From: Teichococcus coralli | GTDB lineage: Bacteria; Pseudomonadota; Alphaproteobacteria; Acetobacterales; Acetobacteraceae | Length of the DNA stretch: 64,000 nt | Assembly (NCBI RefSeq): GCF_009829925.1 | Contig: NZ_SNVJ01000005.1 | Location: 62,001 to 126,000 of the forward strand | Reading direction: 5' to 3' | Shown: positions 24,588 to 37,985 of the stretch, one piece after another | Layout: each line of letters begins with the position of its first letter | How positions within the stretch are numbered: position 1 is the stretch's first letter | Program-made: the position numbers and the translations under genes | Notes under the pieces: model-generated | What the model was told of the DNA's origin: nothing | The model's database searches: none | The model's input: the letters and a program-made list of their open reading frames with translations, nothing else

Positions 24588-25844
24588 ATGAGCAAGTCCG
24601 GCGACTCGAAGAACACCCTTTATTGCTCGTTCTGCGGCAAGTCGCAGCACGAGGTCCGCAAACTCATCGCCGGCCCGACGGTCTTCATCTGCGACGAGTG
24701 CGTCGAGCTTTGCATGGATATCATCCGTGAGGAGCACAAGACGCACCTGGTCAAGTCGCGCGACGGGGTGCCGACTCCGCGCGAGATCTGCAAGGTGCTG
24801 GATGATTACGTGATCGGGCAGGAGCACGCCAAGCGCGTGCTCTCGGTCGCGGTTCACAATCACTACAAGCGCCTGGCGCATGGCGGGAAGACCGGCGACG
24901 TCGAGATCGCCAAGTCGAACATCATGCTGGTCGGGCCCACCGGCTCGGGCAAGACGCTGCTGGCCCAGACCCTGGCCCGCATCCTCGACGTGCCCTTCAC
25001 CATGGCGGACGCGACCACGCTGACCGAGGCGGGCTATGTCGGCGAGGATGTGGAGAACATCATCCTCAAGCTGCTGCAGTCGGCCGACTACAATGTCGAG
25101 CGGGCGCAGCGCGGCATCGTCTACATCGACGAGGTCGACAAGATCAGCCGCAAGTCGGACAATCCCTCGATCACGCGCGACGTGAGCGGGGAGGGCGTCC
25201 AGCAGGCCCTGCTGAAGATCATGGAAGGCACCGTTGCCTCCGTGCCTCCGCAAGGCGGGCGCAAGCACCCGCAGCAGGAGTTCCTGCAGGTCGACACCTC
25301 GAACATCCTCTTCATCTGCGGCGGCGCCTTCGCCGGGCTGGAGAAGATCATCGCTGGCCGCGGCAAGGGCTCGGGAATCGGCTACGGCGCCGAGGTTCGT
25401 GGCCCGGATGAGCGCCGCACCGGGCAGATCCTGCGCGAGGTGGAGCCGGAGGATCTGCTGAAGTTCGGGCTGATCCCGGAGTTCATCGGCCGCCTCCCGG
25501 TCGTGGCCACGCTGGACGACCTGGACGAGAAGGCGCTGATCGAGATCCTGACCAAGCCCAAGAACGCCCTGGTCAAGCAGTACCAGCGCCTGTTCGAGAT
25601 GGAGGCCACCAAGCTGACCTTCACCGAGGACGCGCTGCGCTCGGTCGCCACCCGCGCCATCCAGCGCAAGACCGGCGCCCGCGGCCTGCGCTCGATCATG
25701 GAGGGCATCCTGCTCGGCACCATGTTCGACCTGCCGGGGCTTGAGGATGTGGAAGAGGTCGTGGTGAACAAGGAGGTGGCCGAAGGCCGCGCCGCCCCAC
25801 TGTTCATCTATGGTGAACGGGCAGCGGAGCAGACTTCCGCGTGA
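24588..25844 (+). CDS. clpX: ATP-dependent Clp protease ATP-binding subunit
   Basis: 418 residues. The N-terminal zinc-binding domain has C13-x2-C16 and C35-x2-C38 ([18 protein letters not shown]), used for substrate and adaptor binding. The AAA+ module has Walker A GPTGSGKT at 116-123, Walker B VYIDEVDK near 180 and sensor/RGDKH-like regions including [11 protein letters not shown] (written [10 protein letters not shown]). The IGF-type ClpP-binding loop region appears as [12 protein letters not shown]. Unfoldase that feeds ClpP. Separated from clpP by 166 bp and followed by lon after 144 bp. Confidence 0.98.
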   Translation: MSKSGDSKNTLYCSFCGKSQHEVRKLIAGPTVFICDECVELCMDIIREEHKTHLVKSRDGVPTPREICKVLDDYVIGQEHAKRVLSVAVHNHYKRLAHGGKTGDVEIAKSNIMLVGPTGSGKTLLAQTLARILDVPFTMADATTLTEAGYVGEDVENIILKLLQSADYNVERAQRGIVYIDEVDKISRKSDNPSITRDVSGEGVQQALLKIMEGTVASVPPQGGRKHPQQEFLQVDTSNILFICGGAFAGLEKIIAGRGKGSGIGYGAEVRGPDERRTGQILREVEPEDLLKFGLIPEFIGRLPVVATLDDLDEKALIEILTKPKNALVKQYQRLFEMEATKLTFTEDALRSVATRAIQRKTGARGLRSIMEGILLGTMFDLPGLEDVEEVVVNKEVAEGRAAPLFIYGERAAEQTSA

Positions 25845-25988
25845 GGTCTAGCCCGGCCGGGAAAGCGGGGCTGGCCCACGTGGCTTGCCCTGCGCTCGTG
25901 CCGATCCCATCTCATGGGAGATCCCCGTGGTGTGGCGCCGTGCCGAGAATGGGCGGAGCCGCGCCGGCTGTCCTGAGTGAGGTCCCCA

Positions 25989-28406
<2,418 letters not shown>

Positions 28407-28412
28407 ACACAG

Positions 28413-28443
28413 GGGCCGGGGGGTTCGCCTCCCGGCCCTTTTT
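28413..28443 (+). terminator. intrinsic terminator of lon
   Basis: An 11-bp stem (GGGCCGGGGGG with CCTCCCGGCCC, one G-T pair) closed by a TTCG tetraloop, directly followed by five Ts. It starts 7 nt after the lon stop. A textbook rho-independent terminator. Confidence 0.92.
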
Positions 28444-28497
28444 CCTGGGAAGGCCGGCTGCTGCACTCGCCGGCAGGCGCGCAATGCGAGCTTGGCG

Positions 28498-28527
28498 TTG
28501 ACGGAGCAAAATCTCGTTGCCTAGTGT
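28498..28527 (+). promoter_or_regulatory. candidate promoter of hup
   Basis: TTGACG at 28498-28503, an 18-bp spacer, and TAGTGT at 28522-28527, lying 58 bp before the HU start and after the lon terminator. The -35 box is good; the -10 box is weak but acceptable for an alphaproteobacterial housekeeping promoter. Confidence 0.45.
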
Positions 28528-28585
28528 CAAGCCCAGGCGGGCCGGCGCGTCCTGATTCGGCCCATTCTCAGGCGAGGATGAAGCA

Positions 28586-28858
28586 GTGAACAAGCAGGAT
28601 CTCGTCGCGGTTGTCGCGGAGACGGGAGAACTCTCCAAGGCCAAGGCCGGCGAGGTGCTGGACGCCGTCTTCGATGCGATCGGCCAGGCGCTCAAGGCCA
28701 AGCAGGAAGTCCGGCTGGTGGGCTTCGGCAGCTTCGCGACCTCAAGCCGCAAGGCCGGCAAGGGGCGCAACCCGCGCACCGGCGAGGAGATCGAGATCGC
28801 CGCCTCCACCACGGTGCGCTTCAAGGCGGGGAAGGCCCTGAAGGATACGCTGGGCTGA
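28586..28858 (+). CDS. hup: DNA-binding protein HU
   Basis: 90 residues. Small nucleoid protein of the bacterial DNA-binding HU/IHF family. The signature GFGSFATSSRKAGKGRNPRTG (split here as GFGSF and RKAGKGRNPRTGEEI) forms the DNA-binding arm; the N-terminal helices NKQDLVAVVAETGELSKAKA form the dimer core. The Pro in the arm tip that intercalates DNA is present (NPRTG). Starts with GTG behind a GAGG. Single gene with its own promoter candidate and terminator. HU-beta type rather than IHF, judging by the short length and arm sequence. Confidence 0.96.
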   Translation: MNKQDLVAVVAETGELSKAKAGEVLDAVFDAIGQALKAKQEVRLVGFGSFATSSRKAGKGRNPRTGEEIEIAASTTVRFKAGKALKDTLG

Positions 28859-28884
28859 AGCCTTCCCGGTGACATTCGCAGGAG

Positions 28885-28918
28885 AGGCCGGCGGCGATGC
28901 CGGCCTTTCGCGTTTTTT
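28885..28918 (+). terminator. intrinsic terminator of hup
   Basis: An 8-bp stem AGGCCGGC/GCCGGCCT with a six-base loop, followed by TTCGCG and six Ts, 26 nt after the HU stop. Confidence 0.85.
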
Positions 28919-28967
28919 GGGCTTTGCGCCAGGGCGGGCTGGGCGCTAATCGCTGCTCCGGAAGGGT

Positions 28968-29039
28968 GGGCACTTAGCTCAGCGGTAGAGCGCCTCGCTT
29001 ACACCGAGGATGTCGGCGGTTCGAATCCGTCAGTGCCCA
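28968..29039 (+). tRNA. tRNA-Val (anticodon UAC)
   Basis: 72 nt, CCA not encoded. Acceptor GGGCACT/AGTGCCC, D-arm GCTC...GAGC, anticodon stem CCTCG/CGAGG enclosing CTTACAC (anticodon UAC), T-arm GGCGG-TTCGAAT-CCGTC with one G-T pair, discriminator A. Reads GUN codons. It lies between hup and tRNA-Asp. Confidence 0.95.
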
Positions 29040-29114
29040 ATCCGGCTCGCCCGAGCGCAAGCCTGGCCAATCGGTTCTTCCGCGGATTGATCATCGAAAC
29101 GCGACTTTCGTTGA

Positions 29115-29143
29115 TTGACAGGGGGGCGGGGCCGGATTATTCC
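29115..29143 (+). promoter_or_regulatory. promoter of tRNA-Asp
   Basis: TTGACA (29115-29120), a 17-bp G-rich spacer, and TATTCC (29138-29143), ending 16 bp before the tRNA. Perfect -35 box and good spacing; the position relative to the tRNA is right for a direct promoter. Confidence 0.72.
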
Positions 29144-29159
29144 CCCCTCCACGACGCAA

Positions 29160-29236
<77 letters not shown>

Positions 29237-29246
29237 GTTGTCTTGG

Positions 29247-29275
29247 AACGCCGCCCTGGAACCCAGGGCGGCGTT
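29247..29275 (+). terminator. hairpin terminator after tRNA-Asp
   Basis: A 13-bp perfect stem AACGCCGCCCTGG/CCAGGGCGGCGTT with a three-base loop, followed by TCGCGCTTT. It separates the tRNA transcript from the nuo operon, whose own promoter must lie in 29276-29456; I could not pick it out with confidence. Confidence 0.75.
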
Positions 29276-29456
29276 TCGCGCTTTCGGCCTACGCAATTTC
29301 AATGTGCTGCAACGCCCCAGGGCTATGGCGAAGCGAGCCTTGGGGGGGTAATGTCCGCCCCGAGCGTTGCGCTGCGGCACGGTCTGCGGCGTGGCTGGCC
29401 ATGCGCTCCCCTGCGCTTGGCCGTGATGGGCCGTGGGCCCGAGGGACGGACGCATC

Positions 29457-29825
29457 ATGACCCAGCCACTGCTGGCGAACTATTTCCCGATCCTGGTCTT
29501 CCTGGCCATTGCGGCCGCGATCGCCGTCGCCATGGTGGTGGGGAGCGTATTGGCGGCCCGCCAGAAACCCTACGCCGAGAAGGTGTCGGCCTATGAGTGC
29601 GGCTTTGAGCCGTTCGATGACACGCGTCGGCGCTTCGATGTCCGGTTCTACCTGGTCGCCATCCTGTTCATCATCTTCGACCTGGAGGTGGCCTTCCTCT
29701 TTCCCTGGGCGGTGGCGCTGGGCGACATCGGCTGGCTGGGCTTCCTCTCCATGATGGGCTTCCTGACCGTGCTGACGGTGGGCTTCCTCTACGAATGGCG
29801 CAAAGGCGCCCTGGACTGGGAATGA
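29457..29825 (+). CDS. nuoA: NADH-quinone oxidoreductase subunit A
   Basis: 122 residues, three membrane helices ([58 protein letters not shown]). The conserved loop [21 protein letters not shown] carries the Cys and acidic residues typical of NuoA. It is part of the proton-pumping membrane arm near the quinone site. First gene of the complete 14-gene complex I operon; the stop overlaps the nuoB start by 4 nt. The ATG at 29457 is preceded by GAGGGACGG; an upstream ATG in the same frame would add eight polar residues. Confidence 0.97.
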   Translation: MTQPLLANYFPILVFLAIAAAIAVAMVVGSVLAARQKPYAEKVSAYECGFEPFDDTRRRFDVRFYLVAILFIIFDLEVAFLFPWAVALGDIGWLGFLSMMGFLTVLTVGFLYEWRKGALDWE

Positions 29826-30385
29826 ATCCCATGAGTACGAGCAACGAGCTGACCTGGAACAAGCAGGCCCTGCAGCCCGGCGCCGAGCAGGACGCGGTGG
29901 TGAAGGCCGCCACCGACGAGATCGAGGATAAGGGCTTCATCGTCGCCAACCTCGACAAGGTGGTGAACTGGGCACGCACCGGCAGCCTCTGGCCGATGAC
30001 CTTCGGCCTCGCCTGCTGCGCCGTGCCGATGATCCACGCCTACATGCCGCGCTACGACCTCGACCGCTTCGGCACCATTCCGCGCGGCTCGCCGCGGCAG
30101 TCGGACGTGATGATCGTGGCCGGCACGCTGACCAACAAGATGGCTCCCGCCCTGCGCAAGGTCTACGACCAGATGGCCGAGCCGCGCTGGGTCATCTCCA
30201 TGGGCAGCTGCGCCAATGGCGGCGGCTACTATCACTACAGCTACAGCGTGGTCCGCGGCTGCGACCGCGTCGTGCCGGTGGACGTCTACGTGCCGGGCTG
30301 CCCGCCCACGGCCGAGGCGCTGGTCTATGGCGTGCTGCAGCTGCAGAAGAAGATCCGGCGGACGGGGAGCATCCTGCGTGGCTGA
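29822..30385 (+). CDS. nuoB: NADH-quinone oxidoreductase subunit B
   Basis: 187 residues. Carries the terminal [4Fe-4S] cluster N2, with ligands in [22 protein letters not shown] and [11 protein letters not shown]. The peripheral-arm subunit that passes electrons to quinone. The Met at 29822 overlaps the nuoA stop (ATGA); a second Met three codons later is equally possible. The short N-terminal extension before [17 protein letters not shown] is typical of alphaproteobacteria. Confidence 0.98.
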   Translation: MNPMSTSNELTWNKQALQPGAEQDAVVKAATDEIEDKGFIVANLDKVVNWARTGSLWPMTFGLACCAVPMIHAYMPRYDLDRFGTIPRGSPRQSDVMIVAGTLTNKMAPALRKVYDQMAEPRWVISMGSCANGGGYYHYSYSVVRGCDRVVPVDVYVPGCPPTAEALVYGVLQLQKKIRRTGSILRG

Positions 30386-31043
30386 CGACAACGCCATTGC
30401 CCCGGCTGAGGCGCCGCGCGCCCCGACGGCCCAGGAAGATCTGCTGAACGCCGTGCTGGGCAGCATCCCGGAAGGGGTGGTGACCGAGTCCCAGATCGCC
30501 CGCGGCACGGAAGTGGAGATCCGCGTGCAGCGCGCCGCGATCCATGCCGTGCTGCAGCTTCTCCGCGACGAGGCACGTTTCGCCTTCGAGCAGTGCATGG
30601 ACATCTGCGGCGTGGACTGGCCCGGCCGGCCTGAGCGCTTCGACGTCGTCTACAACCTGCTGTCGCTGGCGCATAACCACCGCATCCGTGTCATCACCAC
30701 GACCGATGCCGTGGCGGCGGTGCCGACCGTCTCCGACCTCTGGCCTTCGGCCACCTGGTTCGAGCGCGAGGCCTGGGACATGTACGGCATCGTCTTCAGC
30801 GGCCAGTCCGACCTGCGGCGCATCCTCACCGACTATGGCTTCGAGGGCCATCCGCTGCGCAAGGACTTCCCGCTGACCGGCTATGTCGAGGTCCGCTACG
30901 ACCCCGAGCGGCAGGCCGTGGTCTACGAGCCGGTCAAGCTGCAGCAGGACTTCCGCAACTTCGACTTCCTCTCGCCCTGGGAAGGCATGACCACGCTGCC
31001 CGGCGACGAGAAGGTGCACCTCAACCGGATCACCCGCGAATGA
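30378..31043 (+). CDS. nuoC: NADH-quinone oxidoreductase subunit C
   Basis: 221 residues from a GTG start that overlaps the nuoB end by 8 nt. Contains the 30-kDa subunit signature in [16 protein letters not shown] and [19 protein letters not shown]. Peripheral-arm scaffold next to NuoD near the quinone site. It is a separate gene here and not fused to nuoD, unlike in E. coli, which fits an alphaproteobacterium. N-terminal 30 residues are Ala/Pro-rich and variable. Confidence 0.96.
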   Translation: MADDNAIAPAEAPRAPTAQEDLLNAVLGSIPEGVVTESQIARGTEVEIRVQRAAIHAVLQLLRDEARFAFEQCMDICGVDWPGRPERFDVVYNLLSLAHNHRIRVITTTDAVAAVPTVSDLWPSATWFEREAWDMYGIVFSGQSDLRRILTDYGFEGHPLRKDFPLTGYVEVRYDPERQAVVYEPVKLQQDFRNFDFLSPWEGMTTLPGDEKVHLNRITRE

Positions 31044-32257
31044 GCCTCAGCACCGAAGACACTCCCGCCGCCGCCGGCAAGCGCGTCGTCGAGATCGACA
31101 GCCACACCATCAACTTCGGCCCGCAGCATCCCGCCGCGCATGGCGTGCTCCGGCTCATCCTGGAGATGCAGGGCGAGGTGGTGGAGCGTGCCGACCCGCA
31201 TATCGGCCTGTTGCACCGCGGCACCGAGAAGCTGATCGAGCACAAGAGCTATATCCAGGCGCTGCCGTATTTCGACCGCCTGGACTACGTCGCCCCCATG
31301 GCGCAGGAGCACGCCTTTGCCCTCGCCACGGAGCGCCTGCTCGGCATCGAGGCGCCGATCCGCGCGCAGTGGATCCGCGTGCTGTTTGCCGAGATCAGCC
31401 GCGTGCTGAACCACATCCTCAACATCACCACCTATGCGCTGGACGTGGGCGCGACGACGCCGAGCCTCTGGGGCTTCGAGCAGCGCGAGGCGCTGCTGGA
31501 GTTCTACGACGCCACCTCCGGCTCGCACTACCACGCCAACTACTTCCGCGCGGGCGGCGTGGCGAAGGACCTGCCGGCCGGGCTGACCGACCGCATCGCG
31601 GCCTGGGCGGAGCAGTTCCCGAAGTTCGTGGATGACATCGAGCGCCTGCTGACGGGCAACCGCATCTTCAAGCAGCGCACCGTCGACATCGGCATCATGA
31701 CGGCCGAGGAAGCCTTCGCCTGGGGCTTCTCCGGACCCTGCCTGCGCGCCTCGGGCTGCGCCTGGGACCTGCGCCGCAGCCAGCCCTACGACGTCTACGA
31801 CCAGCTTGACTTCGAGATCCCTGTCGGCAGCCATGGCGACTGCTACGAGCGCTACCTCGTGCGCATCGCGGAGATGCGCGAGAGCCACAAGATCATCAAG
31901 CAGTGCCTGGCGCAGATGCCGAGCGGTCCGATCAAGGTGCAGGACAGCAAGATCGCGCCGCCGAAGCGGGCGGAGATGAAGCGCTCGATGGAAGCGCTGA
32001 TCCACCACTTCAAGCTTTACTCCGAGGGCTACCACGTTCCCGAAGGCTCGACCTACACCGTGGTCGAGGCGCCCAAGGGCGAGTTCGGTGTGTTCCTCGT
32101 GGCGGACGGCACCAACCGGCCCTACCGCTGCAAGATCCGGGCGCCCGGCTTCGCGCATCTGCAAGCCATGGAGAAGCTCTCCAAGGGCCACATGCTGGCG
32201 GACGCCGTCTCCATCATCGGCAGCCTGGACATCGTTTTCGGAGAGATCGACCGGTGA
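31040..32257 (+). CDS. nuoD: NADH-quinone oxidoreductase subunit D
   Basis: 405 residues, the 49-kDa subunit that forms the quinone-binding cavity with NuoB. Conserved start [15 protein letters not shown] holds the quinone-contacting His; the [12 protein letters not shown] and [12 protein letters not shown] stretches follow, and the C-terminus ends in [11 protein letters not shown]. Overlaps the nuoC stop by 4 nt and the nuoE start by 4 nt (GTGA), so translation is probably coupled through the three genes. Confidence 0.98.
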   Translation: MSLSTEDTPAAAGKRVVEIDSHTINFGPQHPAAHGVLRLILEMQGEVVERADPHIGLLHRGTEKLIEHKSYIQALPYFDRLDYVAPMAQEHAFALATERLLGIEAPIRAQWIRVLFAEISRVLNHILNITTYALDVGATTPSLWGFEQREALLEFYDATSGSHYHANYFRAGGVAKDLPAGLTDRIAAWAEQFPKFVDDIERLLTGNRIFKQRTVDIGIMTAEEAFAWGFSGPCLRASGCAWDLRRSQPYDVYDQLDFEIPVGSHGDCYERYLVRIAEMRESHKIIKQCLAQMPSGPIKVQDSKIAPPKRAEMKRSMEALIHHFKLYSEGYHVPEGSTYTVVEAPKGEFGVFLVADGTNRPYRCKIRAPGFAHLQAMEKLSKGHMLADAVSIIGSLDIVFGEIDR

Positions 32258-32919
32258 GCGCCCAACAGGACGTGAAGCATCACGAGGAACCTGCGAGTTT
32301 CGCTTTCGACGCCGAAAGCGAGGCGCAGATCGAGAAGATCCTGAAGCGCTACCCCGCCGGCAAGGAAGCGAGCGCGGTCATCCCGCTGCTCTATGTCGTG
32401 CAGAAGCAGATGGGCCGCGCCACCGGCAGCGCCTGGGTGCCGCGCGTGGCGATGGACGTGGTGGCCACCCGGCTGCACATGGCGCCGATCCGCGTCTATG
32501 AGGTCGCCACCTTCTACTTCATGTTCAACACCAAGCCGATCGGCCGGTTCCACCTGCAGGTCTGCGGCACCACGCCCTGCTGGCTGCGCGGCTCGGACGA
32601 GGTGCTGCGCGCCTGCAAGGATGCCGGCGCGCTCAAGGGCTATGGCGACACCAGCGAGGACGGCATTTTCACCCTGTCCGAGGTGGAGTGCCTCGGCGGC
32701 TGCGTGAACGCTCCCGTTCTGGCGGTGGACGACGACTACTACGAAGACCTGGACTACGAGAGCACGGTGAAGCTGATCGAGGCCCTGAAGCGGGGCGAGC
32801 GGCCGACGCCCGGCAGCGCCCGCGGCCGCCTCTGCAGCGCGCCCGAGGGCGGGCCGGAGGTGCTGCTCGATATCCCGCTGAAGGCGCCGGCGGACGCCGC
32901 CGGGCGGAAGGGAGAGTGA
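32254..32919 (+). CDS. nuoE: NADH-quinone oxidoreductase subunit E
   Basis: 221 residues, GTG start overlapping the nuoD stop by 4 nt. The 24-kDa subunit with the [2Fe-2S] cluster N1a; ligands are in [11 protein letters not shown] and [13 protein letters not shown]. The N-terminal part has the thioredoxin-like fold lead-in with [17 protein letters not shown]. The C-terminal 40 residues, rich in Pro/Gly, are a typical alphaproteobacterial extension. With NuoF it forms the NADH-oxidising tip. Confidence 0.97.
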   Translation: MSAQQDVKHHEEPASFAFDAESEAQIEKILKRYPAGKEASAVIPLLYVVQKQMGRATGSAWVPRVAMDVVATRLHMAPIRVYEVATFYFMFNTKPIGRFHLQVCGTTPCWLRGSDEVLRACKDAGALKGYGDTSEDGIFTLSEVECLGGCVNAPVLAVDDDYYEDLDYESTVKLIEALKRGERPTPGSARGRLCSAPEGGPEVLLDIPLKAPADAAGRKGE

Positions 32920-32923
32920 TGCC

Positions 32924-34231
32924 ATGCCGCTGAGCGACAAGGACCGCATCTTCACCAACCTCTACGGCATCCACTCCTGGAAGCTGCAGGAGGCGATGCG
33001 GCGCGGCAACTGGGACGGCACGGCCGGCATCATCGCCAAGGGGCGGGACTGGATCATCGAGGAGATGAAGCAGTCCGGTCTGCGCGGCCGTGGCGGCGCC
33101 GGCTTCCCGACCGGCATGAAGTGGAGCTTCATGCCGAAGGCGAGCCCGGATGGCCGGCCCTCCTACCTCGTCGTCAACTGCGACGAATCCGAGCCGGGCA
33201 CCTGCAAGGACCGCGACATCGTCCGCAACGACCCGCAGACGCTGATCGAGGGCTGCCTGATCGCCTCCTTCGCCATGGGGGCGCACGCGGCCTACATCTA
33301 CATCCGCGGCGAGTACTACAACGAGGCCGTGGTGCTGCAGGCGGCCATCGACGAGGCCTACGAGGCCGGGCTGCTCGGCAAGAACGCCGCCGGATCGGGC
33401 TGGGACTTCGACCTCTACCTGCACCGCGGCGCCGGCGCCTATATCTGCGGTGAGGAAACGGCGCTGATCGAGAGCCTGGAAGGCAAGAAGGGCATGCCGC
33501 GCCTGAAGCCGCCTTTCCCGGCGGCGGTGGGCCTCTATGGCTGCCCGACCACGGTGAACAACGTCGAGACGATCGCCGTGGTGCCGGAGATCCTGCGGCG
33601 CGGCGCCACCTGGTTCGCCAGCTTCGGCCGCCCGCGCAACTCGGGCACCAAGGTGTTCTGCATCCAGGGCCATGTGAACAAGCCCTGCAACATCGAGGCC
33701 GAGATGAGCATCCCGATGCGGGAGCTGATCGAGCGCTATGCGGGCGGCGTGCGCGGCGGCTGGGACAACCTGCTGGCCGTCATTCCGGGCGGCTCCTCCA
33801 CGCCGCTGCTGCCCAAGTCCATCTGCGACGACGTGCTGATGGACTTCGACGCGCTGCGCGACCACAAGTCCGGCCTCGGCACCGCCGCGGTGATCGTGAT
33901 GGACAAGTCCACCGACATCATCAAGGCGATCTCCCGCCTGGCGGACTTCTACAAGCACGAGAGCTGCGGCCAGTGCACCCCCTGCCGCGAGGGCATGGGC
34001 TGGCAGAAGCGCCTGATGGACCGGATGGTCGAGGGCCGCGCCGAGATCGAGGAGATCGACCTGCTGGAAGGCGTCACCCGGCAAATCGAGGGCCACACCA
34101 TCTGCGCCCTGGCCGATGGCGGCGTCTGGCCGGTGCAGGGACTGATCCGGCATTTCCGGCCCGTGATGGAAGAGCGCATCCGGACCTACAAGCAGAAGCA
34201 CGGCGGCGGCATGCCGCTGGCGGCGGAGTAA
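32924..34231 (+). CDS. nuoF: NADH-quinone oxidoreductase subunit F
   Basis: 435 residues, the 51-kDa subunit with the NADH site, FMN and cluster N3. NADH/FMN-binding glycine loops are [16 protein letters not shown] and [19 protein letters not shown]; cluster ligands are [11 protein letters not shown] plus a Cys in the C-terminal HTICALADG. Full length. Spaced 4 nt from nuoE and 6 nt from nuoG. Confidence 0.98.
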   Translation: MPLSDKDRIFTNLYGIHSWKLQEAMRRGNWDGTAGIIAKGRDWIIEEMKQSGLRGRGGAGFPTGMKWSFMPKASPDGRPSYLVVNCDESEPGTCKDRDIVRNDPQTLIEGCLIASFAMGAHAAYIYIRGEYYNEAVVLQAAIDEAYEAGLLGKNAAGSGWDFDLYLHRGAGAYICGEETALIESLEGKKGMPRLKPPFPAAVGLYGCPTTVNNVETIAVVPEILRRGATWFASFGRPRNSGTKVFCIQGHVNKPCNIEAEMSIPMRELIERYAGGVRGGWDNLLAVIPGGSSTPLLPKSICDDVLMDFDALRDHKSGLGTAAVIVMDKSTDIIKAISRLADFYKHESCGQCTPCREGMGWQKRLMDRMVEGRAEIEEIDLLEGVTRQIEGHTICALADGGVWPVQGLIRHFRPVMEERIRTYKQKHGGGMPLAAE

Positions 34232-34237
34232 CGCGCC

Positions 34238-36301
34238 ATGGCGAAGGTCACGATTGACGGGGCCGAGATCGAGGTCCCGAACGGCGCATCGGTGCTGCAG
34301 GCCTGCGAGGCGGCGGGCAAGGAAATTCCCCGCTTCTGCTACCATGAGCGGCTGAGCGTCGCCGGCAACTGCCGGATGTGCCTGGTGGAGGTCGAGAAGG
34401 CGCCGAAGCCGATCGCCTCCTGCGCCTATCCCGTGGCGGACGGCATGAAGGTGTTCACGGACAGCGCCATGGTCCGCAACGCCCGCCGCAACGTCATGGA
34501 ATTCCTGCTGATCAACCACCCGCTGGACTGTCCGATCTGCGACCAGGGCGGCGAGTGCGACCTGCAGGACCAGGCGACCGCCTATGGCGGCCAGGGCGGC
34601 CGCTACCGCGAGGAGAAGCGGGCGGTGAAGGACAAGTACATGGGCCCGCTGATCAAGACGATCATGACCCGCTGCATCCAGTGCACCCGCTGCGTGCGCT
34701 TCGCCACCGAGGTGGCGGGCGTGCCGGAGCTGGGCGCGACCGGCCGCGGCGAGAACATGCAGATCGGCACCTATGTCGAGAAGGCGCTGACCACCGAGCT
34801 TTCGGGCAACCTGATCGACATCTGCCCGGTCGGTGCGCTCACCAGCCGGCCCTACGCCTTTGTGGCGCGGCCCTGGGAGCTGCGGAAGACGGACAGCGTG
34901 GACGTGCTGGACGCGCTGGGCGCCGCCATCCGCATCGACACGCGCGGCCCCGAGGTCGTGCGCATCCTGCCGCGCATCAATGAGGACGTGAACGAGGAGT
35001 GGATGGCCGACCGCGGCCGCTTCTCCTTCGACGGCTTCCGCCGCAAGCGTCTGGACCGCCCCTGGGTGCGCCAGGACGGCAAGCTGCGGCAGGCGAGCTG
35101 GGAAGAGGCCTTCGCCGTCATCACCGAGCGGATGCAGGGCATTCCCGGCAATCGCGTCGGCGCCGTGGCCGGCGACCTGGTGGATGCCGAAAGCGCCTTC
35201 GCGCTGCGCGAGCTGATGGTGGGGCTTGGCTCGGCCAACCTCGACTGCCGGCAGGATGGCGCGGCGATCGACGCCTCGCGGCGCGACTACTACCTGTTCA
35301 ACTCCGGCATCGCGGGCATCGACGAGGCGGACGCGCTGCTGATCATCGGCAGCAACCCGCGCAAGGAAGCGCCCGTGCTGAACGCGCGCATCCGCAAGCG
35401 CTGGGCGGCGGGCGCGCTGAAGGTGGCCTATGTCGGCCCGGCCGGACTCGACCTGACCTACCACGCCGAGCATCTGGGGGAGGGGCCCGCCGTCCTGTCC
35501 GCCCTGCTCGACGGTGGCAACGCCTTCGCCGAGGTGCTGAAGGGCGCCCGGCGGCCGATGGTGATTCTCGGCCGCGGCGCCGTGGCGCGTCCCGACGGCT
35601 CGGCGGTGCTCGCGGCGGCCTGGGAACTGGCCCGCGCGGTTGGCGCCCTGACGCCGGAATGGCATGGCTTCAACATGCTGCACCTGTTTGGCGGCCAGGT
35701 GGGCGCGCTGGACGCCGGCTTCGTGCCCGGCCCGGATGGGCTTGACCTCGCCGGCATGCTGGCGGGCGGCGTGGACGCGCTCTGGCTGCTTGGCGCCGAC
35801 GGCTTCGATGCCGGCCTGATCCCGGAGGGCACCTTCGTGGTCTACCAGGGTCATCACGGCGACCGGGCTGCGGCACGGGCGGACGTGATCCTCCCTGGCG
35901 CGGCCTATCCGGAGAAGGAAGGCACCTACGTCAACACCGAGGGCCGGGTGCAGCACGGCCGCCTGGCGCTCTATCCGCCCCGCGAGGCCAAGGAGGACTG
36001 GCGGATCGTCCGCGCCGCCGGCGCCGCGCTGGGCGTGGACCTCCAGTTCAATACGCTGGATGCGCTGCGCGAGCGGCTGGCGGCGGCGAACCCGGCCTTC
36101 CGCCTGGTGGATGGCCGCATTGCCGGCGGCTGCACCGACACCACCGGCCCGCAGGCCGGCAGCACCAGCCTTGGCCAGCAGCCCTTCGCGCTGCCAATCA
36201 CCGACTACTGGCAGGCTGACGTGGTCAGCCGCGCCTCGCAGGTGATGGCGGAGTGCAGCCGCATCTACAACGACCCCACGCCGCGGCTGGCGGCGGAGTG
36301 A
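34238..36301 (+). CDS. nuoG: NADH-quinone oxidoreductase subunit G
   Basis: 687 residues, the 75-kDa iron-sulfur subunit. N-terminal [2Fe-2S] ligands in [19 protein letters not shown], then [19 protein letters not shown] with the His-ligated cluster N5, then [13 protein letters not shown] and a later [10 protein letters not shown] for N4. The rest is a molybdopterin-oxidoreductase-like domain that no longer binds the cofactor in this family. It carries electrons from NuoF toward NuoI. Followed by nuoH after 5 nt. Confidence 0.98.
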   Translation: MAKVTIDGAEIEVPNGASVLQACEAAGKEIPRFCYHERLSVAGNCRMCLVEVEKAPKPIASCAYPVADGMKVFTDSAMVRNARRNVMEFLLINHPLDCPICDQGGECDLQDQATAYGGQGGRYREEKRAVKDKYMGPLIKTIMTRCIQCTRCVRFATEVAGVPELGATGRGENMQIGTYVEKALTTELSGNLIDICPVGALTSRPYAFVARPWELRKTDSVDVLDALGAAIRIDTRGPEVVRILPRINEDVNEEWMADRGRFSFDGFRRKRLDRPWVRQDGKLRQASWEEAFAVITERMQGIPGNRVGAVAGDLVDAESAFALRELMVGLGSANLDCRQDGAAIDASRRDYYLFNSGIAGIDEADALLIIGSNPRKEAPVLNARIRKRWAAGALKVAYVGPAGLDLTYHAEHLGEGPAVLSALLDGGNAFAEVLKGARRPMVILGRGAVARPDGSAVLAAAWELARAVGALTPEWHGFNMLHLFGGQVGALDAGFVPGPDGLDLAGMLAGGVDALWLLGADGFDAGLIPEGTFVVYQGHHGDRAAARADVILPGAAYPEKEGTYVNTEGRVQHGRLALYPPREAKEDWRIVRAAGAALGVDLQFNTLDALRERLAAANPAFRLVDGRIAGGCTDTTGPQAGSTSLGQQPFALPITDYWQADVVSRASQVMAECSRIYNDPTPRLAAE

Positions 36302-36306
36302 CCGGG

Positions 36307-37317
36307 ATGGACAGCTTTCTCGCTTCGCCGCTTGGCGTTCTCATCATCACGGTGCTTCAGAGCCTGGCGCTGCTGGTGCCGCTGCTGCTCGGCGTCGCCT
36401 ATCTGACGCTCGCCGAGCGCAAGGTCATGGCGGCGATGCAGATGCGGAAAGGGCCGAACGTGGTCGGCCCCTTCGGCCTTCTGCAGCCCTTCGCCGATGC
36501 GCTGAAGATGCTGCTGAAGGAGACTATCATTCCTTCCGGCGCCAACCGGGGGCTGTTCGTCTTCGGCCCGATGCTGACGCTGATCCTGGCGCTCATCGCC
36601 TGGGCGGTGATCCCGGTGAATGACGGTTGGGCGGTGGCCGACATCAACGTTGGGGTGCTGTACCTGCTGGCGATCTCCTCGCTCGGCGTCTACGGCATCA
36701 TCATCGCCGGCTGGGCTTCGAATTCGAAATACGCCTTCCTCGGCGCCCTGCGCTCGGCCGCGCAGATGGTGTCCTACGAAGTCTCGATGGGCCTGGTGAT
36801 CGTGACGGTTCTGCTCTGCGTCGGCAGCCTGAACCTGAATGCCATCGTGCTGGCGCAGAAGACCGTCTGGTTCTTCATCCCGCTCTTCCCGATGTTCATC
36901 ATCTTCTTCATCTCGACCCTGGCCGAGACGAACCGCCCGCCCTTCGATCTGGCCGAGGGCGAGTCCGAGCTGGTGGCTGGCTTCATGGTGGAATACTCCT
37001 CCATGACCTTCGCCCTCTTCTTCCTGGGCGAATACGCCAACATGATCCTCATGTCTGCGATGACCTCCATCCTCTTCCTGGGTGGATGGCTGCCGCCGCT
37101 CGACGTCGCGCCCCTCAACTGGGTGCCGGGCCCGATCTGGTTCATCCTGAAGATCTGCCTCTGCCTGTTCACCTTCATCTGGGTGCGCGCGACCTTCCCG
37201 CGCTACCGCTACGACCAGCTGATGCGGCTGGGCTGGAAGGTCTTCCTGCCGTTCAGCCTGATCTATCTTGTGCTGGTCGCCTTCGTGCTTAAGCTCGCGG
37301 GGTGGCTGCCGGCATGA
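36307..37317 (+). CDS. nuoH: NADH-quinone oxidoreductase subunit H
   Basis: 336 residues, about eight membrane helices. The conserved loop [22 protein letters not shown] and the [22 protein letters not shown] segment (here [14 protein letters not shown]) are the quinone-site hallmarks. It connects the peripheral arm to the proton pumps and forms part of the quinone entrance. The ATG at 36307 follows the nuoG stop by 5 nt. Confidence 0.98.
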   Translation: MDSFLASPLGVLIITVLQSLALLVPLLLGVAYLTLAERKVMAAMQMRKGPNVVGPFGLLQPFADALKMLLKETIIPSGANRGLFVFGPMLTLILALIAWAVIPVNDGWAVADINVGVLYLLAISSLGVYGIIIAGWASNSKYAFLGALRSAAQMVSYEVSMGLVIVTVLLCVGSLNLNAIVLAQKTVWFFIPLFPMFIIFFISTLAETNRPPFDLAEGESELVAGFMVEYSSMTFALFFLGEYANMILMSAMTSILFLGGWLPPLDVAPLNWVPGPIWFILKICLCLFTFIWVRATFPRYRYDQLMRLGWKVFLPFSLIYLVLVAFVLKLAGWLPA

Positions 37318-37370
37318 GGTCCCTTGTTCAAATGACGGGCGCGGGCTACCCCCGCGCGACGAGGTGAGAG

Positions 37371-37859
37371 ATGGCATCGCTTGACCGCATGGCGCGCAGC
37401 CTGCTGCTGACCGAGCTGGTCTCCGGCATGGCGCTGACGCTGAAGCAGTTCTTCAGCCCCAAGGCCACGATCAGCTATCCCTACGAGAAGACGGCGCTCT
37501 CGCCCCGCTTCAAGGGCGAGCACGCGTTGCGCCGCTATCCCAACGGCGAGGAGCGCTGCATCGCCTGCAAGCTTTGCGAGGCGATCTGCCCGGCGCTCGC
37601 CATCACCATCGAGGCCGAACCGCGCGAGGACGGCTCCCGCCGCACCACGCGCTACGACATCGACATGACGAAGTGCATCTACTGCGGTCTCTGCGAGGAG
37701 GCATGCCCGGTGGATGCGATTGTCGAGGGGCCGAACTTCGAGTTCGCGACGGAGACGCGCGAGGAGCTGTTCTACGACAAGGACAAGCTGCTTGCGAACG
37801 GCGACCGGTGGGAGCCGGAGATCGCCAAGCGCCTCGAGCTCGACGCGCCCTACCGCTGA
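37371..37859 (+). CDS. nuoI: NADH-quinone oxidoreductase subunit I
   Basis: 162 residues with two [4Fe-4S] clusters (N6a, N6b): [12 protein letters not shown] and [12 protein letters not shown], plus the paired Cys-Pro ligands. The 23-kDa ferredoxin-like subunit feeds NuoB. N-terminal amphipathic region ([19 protein letters not shown]) contacts NuoH. 53 bp after nuoH; the ribosome site is GAGGTGAG. Confidence 0.98.
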   Translation: MASLDRMARSLLLTELVSGMALTLKQFFSPKATISYPYEKTALSPRFKGEHALRRYPNGEERCIACKLCEAICPALAITIEAEPREDGSRRTTRYDIDMTKCIYCGLCEEACPVDAIVEGPNFEFATETREELFYDKDKLLANGDRWEPEIAKRLELDAPYR

Positions 37860-37985
37860 TCTTTGCCGCGGGGGAGGGCCTGGTCGTGACGCCCCCGCAG
37901 CCATCCTCCACGGCCCCGTCCTCCTGCCAGGGCGGCTCTTTCGGAACGGTGCCATGATGCTGCATCTGCACGCGGGCGGGCTGCG

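Noticed and set aside
32669..35956. A 1,095-codon open frame antisense to nuoE, nuoF and nuoG
   Set aside because: It mirrors strongly conserved coding genes; its translation is His/Arg/Gly-rich without domains. Long antisense frames are expected at this GC content.
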